A DNA stretch of 64,000 nucleotides from Rhyzopertha dominica (taxonomy: Eukaryota; Arthropoda; Insecta; Coleoptera; Bostrichidae), in assembly GCA_025024175.1 (NCBI GenBank), contig QCXZ01000064.1, forward strand, positions 52,349,325 to 52,413,324. The letters are read 5' to 3'. Numbering within the stretch: position 1 is the stretch's first letter; every line of letters begins with the position of its first letter. The translations under genes were made by a program, and so were the position numbers. Shown piece after piece: positions 47,650 to 59,369 of the stretch. The notes under the pieces were generated by a model. The model searched no databases, had not been told where the DNA came from, and was given only the letters and a program-made list of their open reading frames with translations.

Positions 47650-48693
47650 ATGCTCAAAACGTTCCCCATTTACTTCCTGGCAGTAATGCAGCCTTGAGTA
47701 AAAGTTTTCTAATGTTCTTTGTAGCATATTTGGAGGCAAGTTCTGAATTTCTGCCCTGATTCGTCCTTTTAAATCTTCTGCATTATGTGGCCCATCAGCA
47801 GATGCCGATTTTTCTCATACCTTCACAGGAAAAATCAAGCGGCGTCAGATCAGGGGGACGTGCTGGGCATTTTATCGCCCCGCGCCTACCAATCCATCTG
47901 TCGGGAAATATCGCACTCAAATATCCACGAACGTTGACTGCAAAATGGGCAGTGCACCATCTTGATGAAACCATATCTGTTCAAATGGACGCACAGCATT
48001 TTCACGATTAGGGAACAGGCGAATAAGTTCTGGTATAATGTGTTCACGCAAGAGCTGTAAATACTTCACCGCATTCAAATTTCCATCACTGAAAAAAGGC
48101 CCAATAATGTGCTTATCGATAATACCACACCAGACATTCACTTTCTGAGGGTGTTGTGTGTGGACTTATTCCATCCAATGTAGATTTGTCTCCAACCAAT
48201 ATCTGCAATTATGTCAATTCTATTGAGGCAAAAAGTCGCTTCATCAGAAAACATAATATAATTTAAATTGTTTTAATCGTCATCTATCATGTTCATAGCA
48301 GTTTCGCAAAATTCTATTCTACGATCAAAATCTTATTCGCTTATTTCTTGTAGTAAGTGAGTTTTGTAGGGATGAAACTTCTCTTTTTTCAAAATTTTTC
48401 TGAACAGATTTTCTGTTAATATGGTGAGTGAGAGCACGCTGTTGTACGGAACACTTGGGATCCTCTTGCACATCTAAAATGATATTTAAGCTACTTCCTT
48501 ACTATTAGCAATCTTTGGACGTCCTAGATTTTGAAGATTTTTAACACCACCGGTTCTGGCAATTGGTTCACGATCTTCATGAATTGCATTGTAGAGTGCA
48601 ACTAATGTGTACTTCCGAATAACTTCGCCTTCTATCGCCATAACCAGTCATCATCAAAATTTCGATGCGATCATGTTCAGTTAACTGAGGCAT
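47650..48693 (-). pseudogene. mariner-like transposase (SPDLTPLDF type), decayed
   Basis: The start codon is probably at 48693 (MPQLTEHDRIEILMMTGYGD), followed by RRRSYSEV of the helix-turn-helix region, after which the frame breaks. The core (48141-47917) is open: MNVWCGIIDKHIIGPFFSDG, then LREHIIPELIRLFPN and the second acidic block FHQDGALPIL (relatives have QQDGAPPHF). A frame change then leads to LSAIFPDRWIGRRGAIKCPA and RPPDLTPLDF, carrying the third acidic residue. The C-terminus (AEDLKGRIRAEIQNLPPNML, then ENFYSRLHYCQEVNGERFEH) lies in another frame and ends near 47650. The order and spacing of blocks are complete, so this copy was once full length. It is inactive through at least three frame changes and several stops. 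Confidence 0.9.
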
Positions 48694-48826
48694 TGCGATT
48701 GCAAATAACAAAGTGATTGAAAATTATAACCAGTCACGAGGAAGATGGAGATTCCTGGACTTTTTATCTTACTTAGTGATAACGAATATGGTTTTTATCC
48801 AGAAGTTTTTTGCTAGACCCAAAGTT

Positions 48827-49071
48827 GTTTTCACACTTTTCTTAATTCAATAGCAATAAATTGTACAAGTGTAATACATTCTTGAAATTAGGAAAAAAAT
48901 ATCCTTTTCAATGATGTGCCTTTTGACCCCCCTTTCCATTAAAAAAAATGCAACCTGCGCCCATATCTCGGAAACGAAAGCTGATACGGAGTTAAAAAAT
49001 TCCAGAAAATGGCCCATGCACAATTTCAAAAGAATTGAAATGTCCTGCTGGTACCATATTTATAGCGACCC
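48827..49071 (-). repeat. right terminal inverted repeat of the mariner-like element
   Basis: 245 bp, imperfectly complementary to 47153-47430. It contains a 60-codon frame homologous to the one in the left arm, again a by-product. Confidence 0.9.
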
Positions 49072-49073
49072 TA

Positions 49074-50355
49074 CGGCTGCTGCGAAAATTTTTGTACGAT
49101 GTGGTTACAACAGTTTCAATAATTAAGTAGCTCGTCTAATCAAAATCATTAAATAAAGTATAACCAATCAGGTGCAAATAGAATAGTTAAAAATAAACTT
49201 AAATAACAAATCCTCATCAAGTTAAATAAAACATGGTTAGATAGACAATGAAAGCAGCTTCAAAATAATGAGTCACGGCCCTTCTTCTAAGTTAAATATT
49301 TTAAAGGGGTAGCTCCGGGCGATATAAGTATGTAGAAATGACTTTGAAATAAAAAAAATAGGTTTTCTTTTAAAATACAATTGATCAGNTTTGGAACTTT
49401 TTCGAAACTTAGACAAAGAAGAAAATCGGAGATTATATGCATATAACAAAAAAAAACGTAAATTAAACACATCCTTTTGCATTTTTCCGCAAAGCTCTCC
49501 AGGAATTGCGACGAACATTACCGTTTACTACTGTAATTTGTACGGATAACCCTTTCTCAAATGAATACGAAAATGTCTCCTTAAATAGTCGTATTTCCGG
49601 CATGGGAATCTAAAAATTATGTAAATACGTAGTGCCTAAATGAGGATAACTTTTATAGGCATATTTCTCACATGAAGGGGTTAAATACAGTACAATAAAT
49701 TTCCCAATACAATTTTGCAACGAAGTAAAGAGTACTTAGAACAAATTAGTGCTTCAAAAGCATGAGACATGATTAAGAAGAATATTATGCTGTATATAAA
49801 AGTAGTGGAATTCACGGAATTCAAAGCTTCACAACGATGTAAAAACAGGAGTGCCGGGTTAATCAACTATTCCCTTTGGGCTTTTGTGCAAGATGACGGA
49901 TGCGTCTGCCCTTAATCTGCAATGTAAACCGGTGCAGTCGCGAATATGCATCCTGGGATGTGAATACGTAAACCATGGACGATTAGCACATTACAAATGG
50001 AAGCAAGCGCTTAGGCGACCTCGAATTCAGAGCTTCAGAAGGGATGGTAATTTATTTCGACGTTTAACGGCAACGCTTTGAGGGAGAATTCTGTAGCGAT
50101 CAAATTGCCAATAAAAATTTAATTTATTTCTACCTCTTAGGCAACAAGTTATTGAAAGCCTACTCTTCTAAATAATTCGTTTTCATCTGACACCGATTAT
50201 AATTCTTGGAGTAGGTTTTATTAGTAAACATGTTTCACTTGTGGATATTATACACTGCGCAAATAGCACCTTACAAAAAAAATATTTTATGGTATAGAAA
50301 CCACAAACTAAACTGACGCAAATCAAAGGAATCTGATCGAAAGTGTTTTCTTCTT
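49074..50355. other. no gene seen
   Basis: No recognised coding sequence or repeat. Confidence 0.4.
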
Positions 50356-50359
50356 GCAT

Positions 50360-50570
50360 TCACCAGGGCCGGACTGGCCCGGCGGGCAATCGGACGCTGT
50401 CCCGGTGCGCCCTCCGTTCTCTTGTTGCGCCCTTCAACGTTGAAAATTGGTAACTTAATTAAGAAACAAGGAATGAGAGCGCCGCGACTAACCGCAGGGC
50501 GCAATGCTCCATCAAGGCAGATCTTGGCTCCCGCAGAACAGGGAGCCCGCAAGCACCCACTTCCCACTGT
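50360..50570. mobile_element. possible hAT-like terminus, GC-rich
   Basis: The string CAGGGCCGGACTGGCCCGGC beginning near 50365, followed by GGGCAATCGGACGC and GGTGCGCCC, resembles the start of hAT elements with CAGGGCCGGAC ends. It stands out sharply from AT-rich surroundings. A possible opposite end lies near 51283 (AGGGCCCAGGTCC read backwards), but the match is weak and no target duplication is visible. Confidence 0.4.
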
Positions 50571-51226
50571 CATTAAAAAAAAACTGCCACTAAAGGTGTA
50601 AAGGATTAAAGTGTTTAGTAACGTAATGGACACAGTAGTTCCAACCATCGATAATAATGGATAACAGATTTTTGCAACAATAAGGTGCTTTACTCCGAAA
50701 TTAAATATTTCGACGCGAGAAACGTTCGAGGCATTAAAGATATATAGCCTGTAAATGCACTAGAAGAAATGTAGACATGCTTCTGACTATCAATCAAGGG
50801 AGAGCTCGCACTGTTTGAAAATCTTTGACCATAACTGAAGGGCAAACCTCTTGACAATTATATTATCCCATACGCAAGTCACATGCGAAAAAGCGTTCTC
50901 GATTTNAAAGTTGATCAAAACTCGTCTGAGATCCTGTTTGTCTTATGATAATTGCGATTCTCATTTCTTTTGATGCAATTTGAAAAACAACTATTACATA
51001 AGCCGACAACATCATTATTATAAATAAATTACGTGACAGTAGTTCAGAAATAAAGCGATTGTTTTTTATCGAATTGTAGTATTCCAAACGTTTATGTTTA
51101 TTGCGGAGATTATTTTTGTACTTGCAGAGTAAGGTTTAGGCTCTGCCTCCGCTGCCGACAACGGCATCCAAATGAACTGCCTGTAACGGCACCCGCAAAA
51201 TAAACCAATCGTTGCCAGCATGGTCG

Positions 51227-51290
51227 TAGGGAAGGGGGGGGGGGGGGGGGGGGCAGCTGCCCCCCCTGGACCTGGGCCCTTCCAATTTCC
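51227..51290. repeat. 20-G homopolymer and GC palindrome
   Basis: An uninterrupted run of 20 G (51234-51253) overlaps a perfect 20 bp palindrome centred on CAGCTG (51247-51266), followed by TGGACCTGGGCCCTTCC. G runs joined to CAGCTGCC are often transposon termini. The length of the G run is prone to sequencing error. Confidence 0.8.
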
Positions 51291-51299
51291 CATACATTT

Positions 51300-52555
51300 A
51301 GCTGGTTAATTATGTGTGTACACCTAAAAATTGTCATATTTACAAAATTGTAAATACAGTAAAATTTATAGTCAAGTATATTTCACAATTTTCATCCAGA
51401 ACTCATATTTGACCCTTGCAAATGACCTTCTATAATAAGTCGTTGTCAAATAGTTTCCAAGCCTAATCGATGCCATGTGCGTTTTGAAGCTGTAACTGCA
51501 ACATTCTTGTTGTTACGAATCGTTGCGTTAGGGCGGATGTAGCTTTAAAAGACTATCTTGGTCAGGATGAGTCATACCACGATTTCTGCTTAGCTCGCTT
51601 CTACATTTCCCTATAAAGATTGTTCAACTAACTACTGTTATATGGAATCACATCAGAATCTGTCATATATTCGGTGATTACTCTAACTTTTTAAATTTCT
51701 AAATTCACATTACATTTTAACAACTAATACAAAAGAAAAACTAAAAATCTATCCGAACTCGCGTTTACAAAAGTCAATTTATTTAATATAAGTTTTAGGA
51801 ATCCAGTAAAAGCACTATCGGCACGAATTAAAGCCCGATGTGTTGTTAAAAATGTAATTAAATATATTTCAGTTTATTTAAATGAAGCTTAATTTGGTTA
51901 AAATATTAAGTGGTCGGTTAATTTTTGACAGCATGCCCTGGCGATCTAAGAAGTTTGGCTTGACGCATAATGCTGAGGCATTTGTTACGCTGAGTTTTAA
52001 TAATGATAGTTATCCATCGAGTCTCTTTCCCTGGGGAGTAAAAATTACTACAATTGTATCTTTTGCACCTATACATATGAACTCCCATCTTAAATTTCTA
52101 AAGCTTCTGGTGTGAGAAGTTGAAACTGTACTAAAAGCGCATCGGTTAATGCATTAGTCTTTGATATGTGTTAATTCTGAATCAGCAATCGTGCTCCTAT
52201 TAGTAGAACTTTTAAGGTGAAATTTATGTTCCTTTGGTACTTCGTATCATATCATTATAAATTATGTGGATCACGGATCTTTATTCTCCCAAATAAAATG
52301 TATCAACTCATTTTTGTTAAACGCGAGAGCGATGCAACTGAATGCGCCTCACCTAACTGAGTTCATCAATAACGAAATTAGTAATAAAGGGGCTTTGTAT
52401 GATCAGTGTACATAGAAAACATATAAATAATTTGGGTCTTTATTTCACAGAAGATGTTCTAAGTCGCCTTGCAGAAAATCCACGAAGATTATTCATGGAA
52501 TAAATACTTCATTAATTACTTAAGTACCTATATCTTATAAACATTTATTATTTCT
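51300..52555. other. no gene seen
   Basis: Nothing recognised; the 77-codon frame at 51882-52115 has no known similarity. Confidence 0.4.
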
Positions 52556-52574
52556 ATTTATATTGAATTGCAGG

Positions 52575-52625
52575 ACGTTCCTGCTTTGCTCCTCCCTAGA
52601 CCAAAAGCTGGGTACGCCCATGGTT
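52575..52625. mobile_element. possible solo hAT-like terminus
   Basis: CTCCCTAGACCAAAAGCTGG followed by GTACGCCCATGG reads backwards as CCATGGGCGTACCCAGC..., the layout of many hAT termini (CAnTGGCGTA-CCAG). No matching left end was found within several kb. Confidence 0.3.
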
Positions 52626-54147
52626 GCCAGAGCCTGTTGCCTGCTTACTTACTGTTTACTGTTGGCTTCGATGTCGGCAACAAGGGACGAAAAGTTGCAT
52701 AATATAGCATAAATATTGATGACACTGTCCTAAAAAAATGTGATGGGCAACAATTACAACAAAGCAAAAGTGCAGTGGCAGCTAGTAGTTTTTACTTTCC
52801 ACTCTTAGAAAATAACTTCATCATCTTTTATTTCATTTAAATATTTTTTTTTCTAATATTTAAACTAAATATGGCATGATAAGTTATTTTAAAAGTATTT
52901 ACTATTTCAGAATTACAAATCACAGGATAAGAGTGAACTAATAATGGTATCCATGTTCATATTACTTCATGAATTTGCAATAAATAAGATCTTAATCAGG
53001 GCAGCGTCCTGATAAAACTGATAGTCTGCACTACACAGCATGATCAGTTAAGTTTGGCAACAGCTGTATTTTGTATTAATTTTGCCACAACCTTTTATAA
53101 TCATGTTTACTTCTTGACAGAACAGACACAAGTTGCAAATCTTCAAACTGGCATAACTCAGCAAATTCAACGAATGATGGCTAGTTTTAAAGTGAATTGT
53201 ATGGTTTTGAATATGGTCATAAATAACTTATAATTTATTGCAACTGTTTAAAGGCGTTATTTAAGAAAATTTTATATTTGATCTTTAAAAAATCAAGTGC
53301 AACACTACAGACTTTTTGCTAGTTGCTATAGCTCATTAATCAAGCTAGATTTTGAAAATAGGAGGGAGGTATCTCTCTTCGTTTCTTGGTTATAGTAAAA
53401 GAACTGCGAACCCGTCCTTTGGTTCGGCAATTTTTTTCCTTGGAGTAAAATTAGGTTATATTAAAAATGATCACATGTTTATTCATTAATTACGACTTTT
53501 ATTTAGTTTGTCCAATGCCAAAAATATAATACCAAATTGTTAGTCAAACTATCTGATGGTTAAGGACTGAAAGGGTCTTGTGGGTATTTATTTCTAAGTA
53601 AATCAAGTATATAGCCAGTGACCGTTCGCTGTCATTTGTAACCTTATTGAATAACAACATTAGTCCTATATTACACACGATTTCTACTAATATCACATTT
53701 ACTAAACCGTATCTCCCTAGAAAAATCACGCGGAGTTACTAAGCCGTCGTTCTCGGAGTGACTGATCTGATCTTGTACTAAGTATTGGTGTTATTATTGC
53801 TTACTGTTGCTAATGAGAAAGCTATTCATCTTAGTAATATAAAATACAAGACGCATTTTATGCATTGGTCAATAAACTACTTATAATATATTAAAGTCAA
53901 ACGATAGAAAACAGTCAACAAAATAATAGAAAGATAATCAATGATCCTCAAAATGACCACCGTTGCTGGAAAATACAATAAAATTTGTTAAGAAATGAAC
54001 ATAGATTAAAATGGGCTTATCTTAGACCAACATTGTATTGCATTTTTTTCGACTAAAAGAAGATCCGTTGATATGTCATATTACATACACCACATAGCAG
54101 CAAAGTTACGTACTTCATAATATTTCAAATGAAATCTATGTGGTCAT

Positions 54148-54150
<3 letters not shown>
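52626..54150. other. no gene seen
   Basis: No recognised coding sequence or repeat. Confidence 0.4.
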
Positions 54151-54199
<49 letters not shown>

Positions 54200-54910
54200 T
54201 TAACATAATCAATACACAATCATTCTTACAAATATATACCAAAAATGTACATAAATGATGTACAAAAATGCCCAAAAAATATATGTAGGAAAGAATAAAA
54301 GGATCAAGAAAGCTGATCTGCCGGGCAGCCTTTCTACTTACTAAAGAAACCTCGATCCAGTAGAAACCTGATTTAGTAGCAGTAAAAAACTGCATAATTT
54401 AGTAATGCAATAAAATGAGAAATATACAGACAAGAAACAAAACTGAGCACACAACCACCGACGAACGCTAGTACCACGACATAATACTAGTAAAAAGATA
54501 ATGTTTAATTGTCAAAATTGAATATTTTTAATATGGTTAGGAATTATATTATAAACTTTAGAAGGATGATTCGAAAAAAGAGCTCTCAAACAGTGAAGTT
54601 GGAGGCGTAATCAAATCTTTAGGTCGAATATTGATGTTATGTACATCAGTTCTGAATATAAGTTTCTCATAAAGATATGTTGGTGTCTTGGTGTTATTAT
54701 TTTATGAAGAAAAACCGAGATATGAAGAAACCGCCGGTGCTCTATGTTTAACCGTCCCGCCTCCAAAAGCTTTGACGAGACTTACGAATTCCAAAACAAA
54801 GAAGCATACAAGCTTTCTGAACTCTTTATATACACGTTTAATATAGATACCTGCTATAAACGACATCGCAGTTATTGAATTTAGATAGCAGAAAAGAATC
54901 ACAAACAATT
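54151..54910 (-). pseudogene. LINE 3' end with (TTA)n tail
   Basis: Minus strand, 5' to 3'. The remnant opens with SKFNNCDVVY and RVQKACMLLCFGIRK, the conserved segment after the reverse transcriptase in CR1/Jockey-like LINEs. Then comes TYLYEKLIFRTDVHNINIRP with KDLITPPTSLFESSFFESSF, the C-terminal block before the stop, and after an indel KVYNIIPNHIKNIQF. About 350 bp of 3' untranslated sequence follows, ending in a clean AAT/TTA repeat of about 46 bp (54151-54197). Only the last part of ORF2 is present, consistent with 5' truncation on insertion. Several stops and frame changes are present. This family differs from the LINE at 23.4-24.9 kb in its C-terminal sequence. Confidence 0.82.
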
Positions 54911-57900
54911 AGTTTGGTACGTTTATCTAATGTAAATTAACTTTAACTGCAAAACGCGTTACGTATATAGGTATTAATGTGATCTTAATTCTAGATTACG
55001 GGCGGTATTTACACATGGCACTTGCCTTAAAAATTCTATCGGGAGATTCTAGCACGATTAATTTCCAACATACAGCCACTGTCCATCCTTAATAACTGAT
55101 CACTCTGTATAGAACAATAACAACCAAAATTAATGGAATACACTATTGTGTTCTCTATTCCCTCATGCTTGCCGCTAACCTATCCACAGTAGGGAAGATG
55201 TTCACATATTAGAATTCAGGGCATATTATTGCATTTTTCAAATTACTTACAGGTTACCGTCAGTCCCTGTGGTTGACATAACTTACTGTACAGTCAAACG
55301 TAAAGCTCTTGGAACGTAACATGTGATATCTACAGGGTTTCTATAAATGATTCGCGCAACGCAGGCAGCGTTGATTTCTGAATTCTCTGTGCCACCTTTT
55401 TGTAACTGCTGCCAAGCTACAATAAGCACGGCGATAGTAGTGAAGGTTACAGATCCAGTTACAGTAACAAAATTGATAGCCTTATAAAGATTTTCCAATA
55501 ATTTACGGTTCTATTTTTTTTGTAAATGGTAAGAAATTACAATAATTATTGGTATAATAGGCTCGCGATAACCTCTACAATGTTCACCCTTGCACTGTGG
55601 AAGCTTTTTCTACTGCAGCTAATGTTACTACTATTACTTAGTTTGTGAACTTTGCGGTTGCGGAAGGCTAAAAGATGATTGAGTCCATCATAGAATAATA
55701 TTTAGCAAGCTTACTGTAGCCACAACCTCACAAATACGATTCATAACCTAAAAGTTATACGAAACCGTGTCATCCTACAGCTACCAAATGTGAACTCTCT
55801 GCAACCTTAAAGTTGATTATCCCACAAAAGAGTATGTCAAAAATACACACTTCCACGCCTTTTCTCATATATCAAATAATTCAAAAATCGACAGATGACA
55901 AGTGTACGTCAAAGCAATAGTTGTGTTTACTTTCCTAAGGGGCGGACAATTGATTTAATTTATAAAAACCCTGTATTTTAAATATTGACGGTGAGAGTGA
56001 AGAATGCCAGTGAATTTTTACCAGTTTTATTTATGTCACTGTCATCTTAGGGTAATTAACCAGCACATTAGGTTTTTATTATAATACGACATTCACCCAT
56101 GCTCTCGGTAAGACACGAATCCATAACCTGTAGATCCAAAGTGAGACGTGCAATGCCCTAGACCGCCGAGGCCAGCCAGACAAGGTTATTACGTTCTAAT
56201 GTCCAATAAAGCCAGCTGTGTACTCCTATAAAATTCGATCCAATTAATTCCCAAATCGTATAAAAGTAATTGAGCACCTGAGCAACAGTCCAATTACTGC
56301 GATCCTCGCCGAGGAGTAAAGCGGACGATCCCCAACTGGAGACATTAATCTTTTTTCCCAACTTTCCAAACTGCTTGGCGTTGCAACTTATCGAAACATT
56401 CATTTGGAATTTATCGGACCAAAATAACTGTCAAAGTTGTCCTAAATTCAGATTACGTCGTAAATCAGACAGTAAAATATATCAGCGAGTGTCGTGGAGG
56501 GGCGACGTTTAACCACACCAGGCTATATCGCAGTGCCTGCTGACTCGATGATGGGATAACGAGATAAAAACTTGCAGGGTTGCATCGGCGACGTAAAGTA
56601 GTATCCAATATAAAATGTATCGAATTTTTGCAGTGCTCCACTAGCGCTTTCAATCGATGTTTTTTTTTGGTGCTGCGTCACAGCGCGCACAGCACAGCAC
56701 AGGGATGTTAGAAACATATACGTAACTCTCACAACATTACCTCACTACTTCTTCTTGAAGAGTGATTATAGCACTTAAAAATACAGTTTCAAAGGGTTTT
56801 CCTCTCTATGTTTATTTGCTGGACAAGAATAATTTTTTACTGTCATATAGTGGTCTTCTATTGGCAAAAACCCAGGGTTTTGTTTTCGTCTTACTTTTTA
56901 CTTTTTAAGAGTGTCATAGACAAAGAATTCAGTTCACACTTCCAACATAAAGCTTTTTGTCTTATAACGAACGCAGCCAGTCATCCTTCAGAAAAAGATA
57001 TTAAAACAGAAGATGAGTAAATCTACACTGTTTTTACTCTAATGTATAAAGTGCTTGATCTATTCAACGGATTAAAATGTCATAAAGATGCAAAATTTTA
57101 TCGAAAAAGTATTACTAGTATCACAATTAAATATCTTCTTTAAAAAATACACTTAATCAAAGTTATATCCACTTTATTAATATGGTAAAGCGCTTTCGGC
57201 TATCCAAAGACCAACTTCGAGGATCAGTTGATATAAAAAATAATGTTTTATAGTATTTTTGACTTTGTTAAAAAGATAGAAACAAACAAACTTGATCTCA
57301 AACCAAAAAGGAAAAAGCTACCGTAATATTGACATAGATGAAATAAATAGTTTAGTACTGAACAATTGAAACCTTAAAAATCATTTATAATAGTAAAATG
57401 TTGTTTACTAAAATACTGTACATTTCTAAAATTTCCAAATAACATAATTTTGATAATTTCTTATACTAATTGTCTATCGTTGCAGTGTGTTTATTTGATA
57501 ATAAATGGTTGGCTATCGAAGAATTTGTTGTTATAATATCTGTATTATTACACTTTTCAAATTGTTTTAAATGTTCCTTACTACTGTGCAACATAAAATG
57601 AATTACAAGCATTGCATGGTATGGTAGAAAAAGCGATATTTCGACCACGAAAAGAAAATAATTTAGACTAACTGACACTTAACCAGCCAACTTAAGAGGA
57701 TGCCATATCTTAACTTCTTTTCAAAGCGAGTAAAGAAAAATAAGAAATGATATTATCCGTACAAGTGGATATTCTAGAAATTTTGAATATTCGTTATGTG
57801 AAATTTGCAAATCTAAAAAGGATATCTGATCATCAATTTCTGTTTGGTAACTGAAATTTATAGCAGCATGTAAGGAATGAGCATGGATCATTCACTTAGA

Positions 57901-58010
57901 AGGTAAGAAACAAATTCATTTTTAACTTATCTGCTGGATTCAATACGTGATAATGCCTTTTCTTGAAACTTTAAGGTAAAAACTGAACGCTGAAAACATT
58001 CTAAAGTAAA
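54911..58010. other. 3.1 kb with no recognisable gene
   Basis: No protein family recognised. The segment 56140-56720 is more GC-rich, with several overlapping minus-strand frames, but nothing I can assign. Confidence 0.4.
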
Positions 58011-58014
58011 TTTA

Positions 58015-58107
58015 CATTGGTTAGTATGTTTGACTAGTAATCAAACGGTCTCGGATTCAAATACTGATCAAAGCTGATAATACATTTTCAATACATTTAT
58101 ACAGGAT
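58015..58107 (+). repeat. tRNA-like SINE module, copy 1
   Basis: The strings TTGGTTAGTATG (box A-like), an anticodon-arm-like hairpin TTTGA-CTAGTAA-TCAAA and GGATTCAAATAC (box B-like) are in tRNA order. They are followed by TGATCAAAGCTGATAATA and TTTTCAATACATT. The 7-base loop CTAGTAA would carry an AGT anticodon, as in tRNA-Thr. No proper acceptor stem closes, so this is a derived module, not a tRNA gene. Confidence 0.7.
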
Positions 58108-58184
58108 GTCTCTAAATTTGATGTCATATATTCTAGTGCGTGTTCCTGACGTGAAATATAATAATATAAAAATACTGTTTTCAT

Positions 58185-58435
58185 ATTTTTTAAACAGTTT
58201 CAATGATTATAAAGACAAGTAAAAAATGTAAAAAAGGAAAAAATTAATTCATTCATTAAAAAATAAACTAATTATTTTTCTTAAAGCTAGAAACGTAACT
58301 TGCATTTGGAGTTATTAAAAATCTTAAAAAAAGAAGATTCTTAATTTTACAGCAATGTGGGAAGTAAATTTTTCTTTTTTTATATTTCTTACTGATATAA
58401 TATATTATAATTATTGAAACGGTTTAAAAAAAAAA
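58185..58435. repeat. AT-rich inverted repeat
   Basis: TTTTTTAAACAGTTTCAATG at about 58189 pairs with CATTGAAACNGTTTAAAAAA-type sequence near 58410. Weaker pairing continues inwards through A-rich text, so the transcript could fold into a long hairpin. Confidence 0.6.
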
Positions 58436-58816
58436 TTCGNGACCCCTTCTCCAATTACCGTCACTGTTTAGATATGGAGGTAATCCTTATGTCTGATCAT
58501 TTGTCATGATGTAGTTCAATTAATTACAAAAAGTTGTTGCCATATAAACGCTAATTTCTTTGGAAAATAGAAAAGTTAATTCTAGGTCGATTTGCACCTA
58601 GCTGTAGGAATTAAGGTTTTGTAGATTTTTTCGAAAACGGTTCGTTCTAGCGAAATGTAATAAGAGGTCCTTTTTGTACATTATTTGTTGCTCTTTCTGA
58701 AAACAGTGACGAGTTTTTTTACATTTCGTACACAACTTTTTTTCAAAGAGAAATCCCCTTTGCCCCTCCCCCTTCGCCGACTCTGTTACAGATATAAAAA
58801 AATGCTTTATGCCAGG

Positions 58817-58836
58817 TTATTATTATTATTATTAAA
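58817..58836. repeat. ATT microsatellite
   Basis: A short (TTA)n run of about 18 bp. Confidence 0.7.
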
Positions 58837-58934
58837 ATACTAAAATAAACGTTCTCGAAAATAAATATTTTTTTAACTTCACTTTGTACCTACATCAAAA
58901 ATGAGCAATTTTCGGACAAACATTTATATACATA

Positions 58935-59028
58935 CGTATTGAAAACATATTATCAGCTTTGATCAGGATTTGAACCCGGGACCCTTTTATTAATAGTCAA
59001 ACATGCTAACCACTGCACCATCAAAGCC
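58935..59028 (-). repeat. tRNA-like SINE module, copy 2 (best preserved)
   Basis: Read on the minus strand: GGTGCAGTGGTTAGCATG (good box A), then GGGTCCCGGGTTCAAATCC (good box B), about 35 bp apart as in tRNAs, followed by TGATCAAAGCTGATAATATG and TTTTCAATACG. It is the best match to pol III promoter consensus of the three. The anticodon loop is CTATTAA here. Confidence 0.8.
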
Positions 59029-59060
59029 CTGTTCAAAATCCAGGTAAAGGTGGCATATGT

Positions 59061-59261
59061 ACGTCAAAGTTTACGACACGTACGCTACGGAACGTCATCT
59101 GGCGCATTTGCAGCTGAATCCCTCGTCCGCTCAGTATTGTCGAGCTTCGGAGCGTAATTCGCTATGACGCGGCGGCTAAATTCCAGCAATCAGCAGATAA
59201 TTACAACCAAAATATAAAGAATGGCGTTGAGTAGCGTTACATTTCGTAAACTTTGACGAAT
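59061..59261. repeat. inverted repeat linking SINE copies 2 and 3
   Basis: CGTCAAAGTTTACG at about 59061 is exactly complemented by CGTAAACTTTGACG at about 59248. The match continues inwards with few differences through a GTA-CGCTAC--AACG-CAT block, giving arms of about 38 bp. The inner 120 bp are GC-rich. With the flanking SINE modules it makes one large palindrome (58935-59362). Confidence 0.8.
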
Positions 59262-59263
59262 AC

Positions 59264-59363
59264 GGCTTTAATAATGCAGTGATTAGCACGTTTAACTAGT
59301 AATCAAAATATCCCTGTTTCAAATCCTAATAAAAGCTGGTAATACTTTTCAATACATTCAGGA
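59264..59363 (+). repeat. tRNA-like SINE module, copy 3
   Basis: The strings AATGCAGTGATTAGCACG (box A-like), the loop CTAGTAA in a TTTAA/TCAAA arm and GTTTCAAATCC (box B-like) are followed by TAATAAAAGCTGGTAATAC and TTTTCAATACATT. It has the same orientation as copy 1 and is opposite to copy 2. Confidence 0.75.
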
Positions 59364-59369
59364 GATTAA

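Larger units (their letters stand above)
47151..49073 (-). mobile_element. Tc1/mariner-superfamily element with 245-278 bp inverted repeats
   Basis: The full-length structure is readable. TA at 47151-47152 and 49072-49073 is the likely target duplication. The left inverted repeat is 47153-47430 and the right one 48827-49071, with the transposase fossil between them on the minus strand. The arms align through GTATGGWACCAGCAGGA, TTTCTGGAATTTTTT, CCGTATCAGCTYTCGTTTCC, GATATGGGCGCA, CATTGAAAAGGATAT and ACTTGTACAATTTATTGCT. The left arm has a small insertion near 47234-47248. Arms of this length are long for a superfamily where 20-200 bp is more usual. Confidence 0.9.

Noticed and set aside
51066..51337. 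Frames with a proline-rich run
   Set aside because: The prolines are just the 20-G homopolymer read on the minus strand.
54144..54395. 83-codon frame with a leucine run
   Set aside because: The leucines come from the TTA microsatellite tail of the LINE.
56158..56440. Minus-strand text resembling a Tc1 first catalytic block (WSDKFQ, NAKQFGKLGKK)
   Set aside because: The following residues do not match the expected blocks and no other transposase piece is nearby; most likely coincidence.
58935..59363. True tRNA genes
   Set aside because: Box A and box B are present, but no acceptor stem closes and the copies share a non-tRNA tail, so they are SINE-like.
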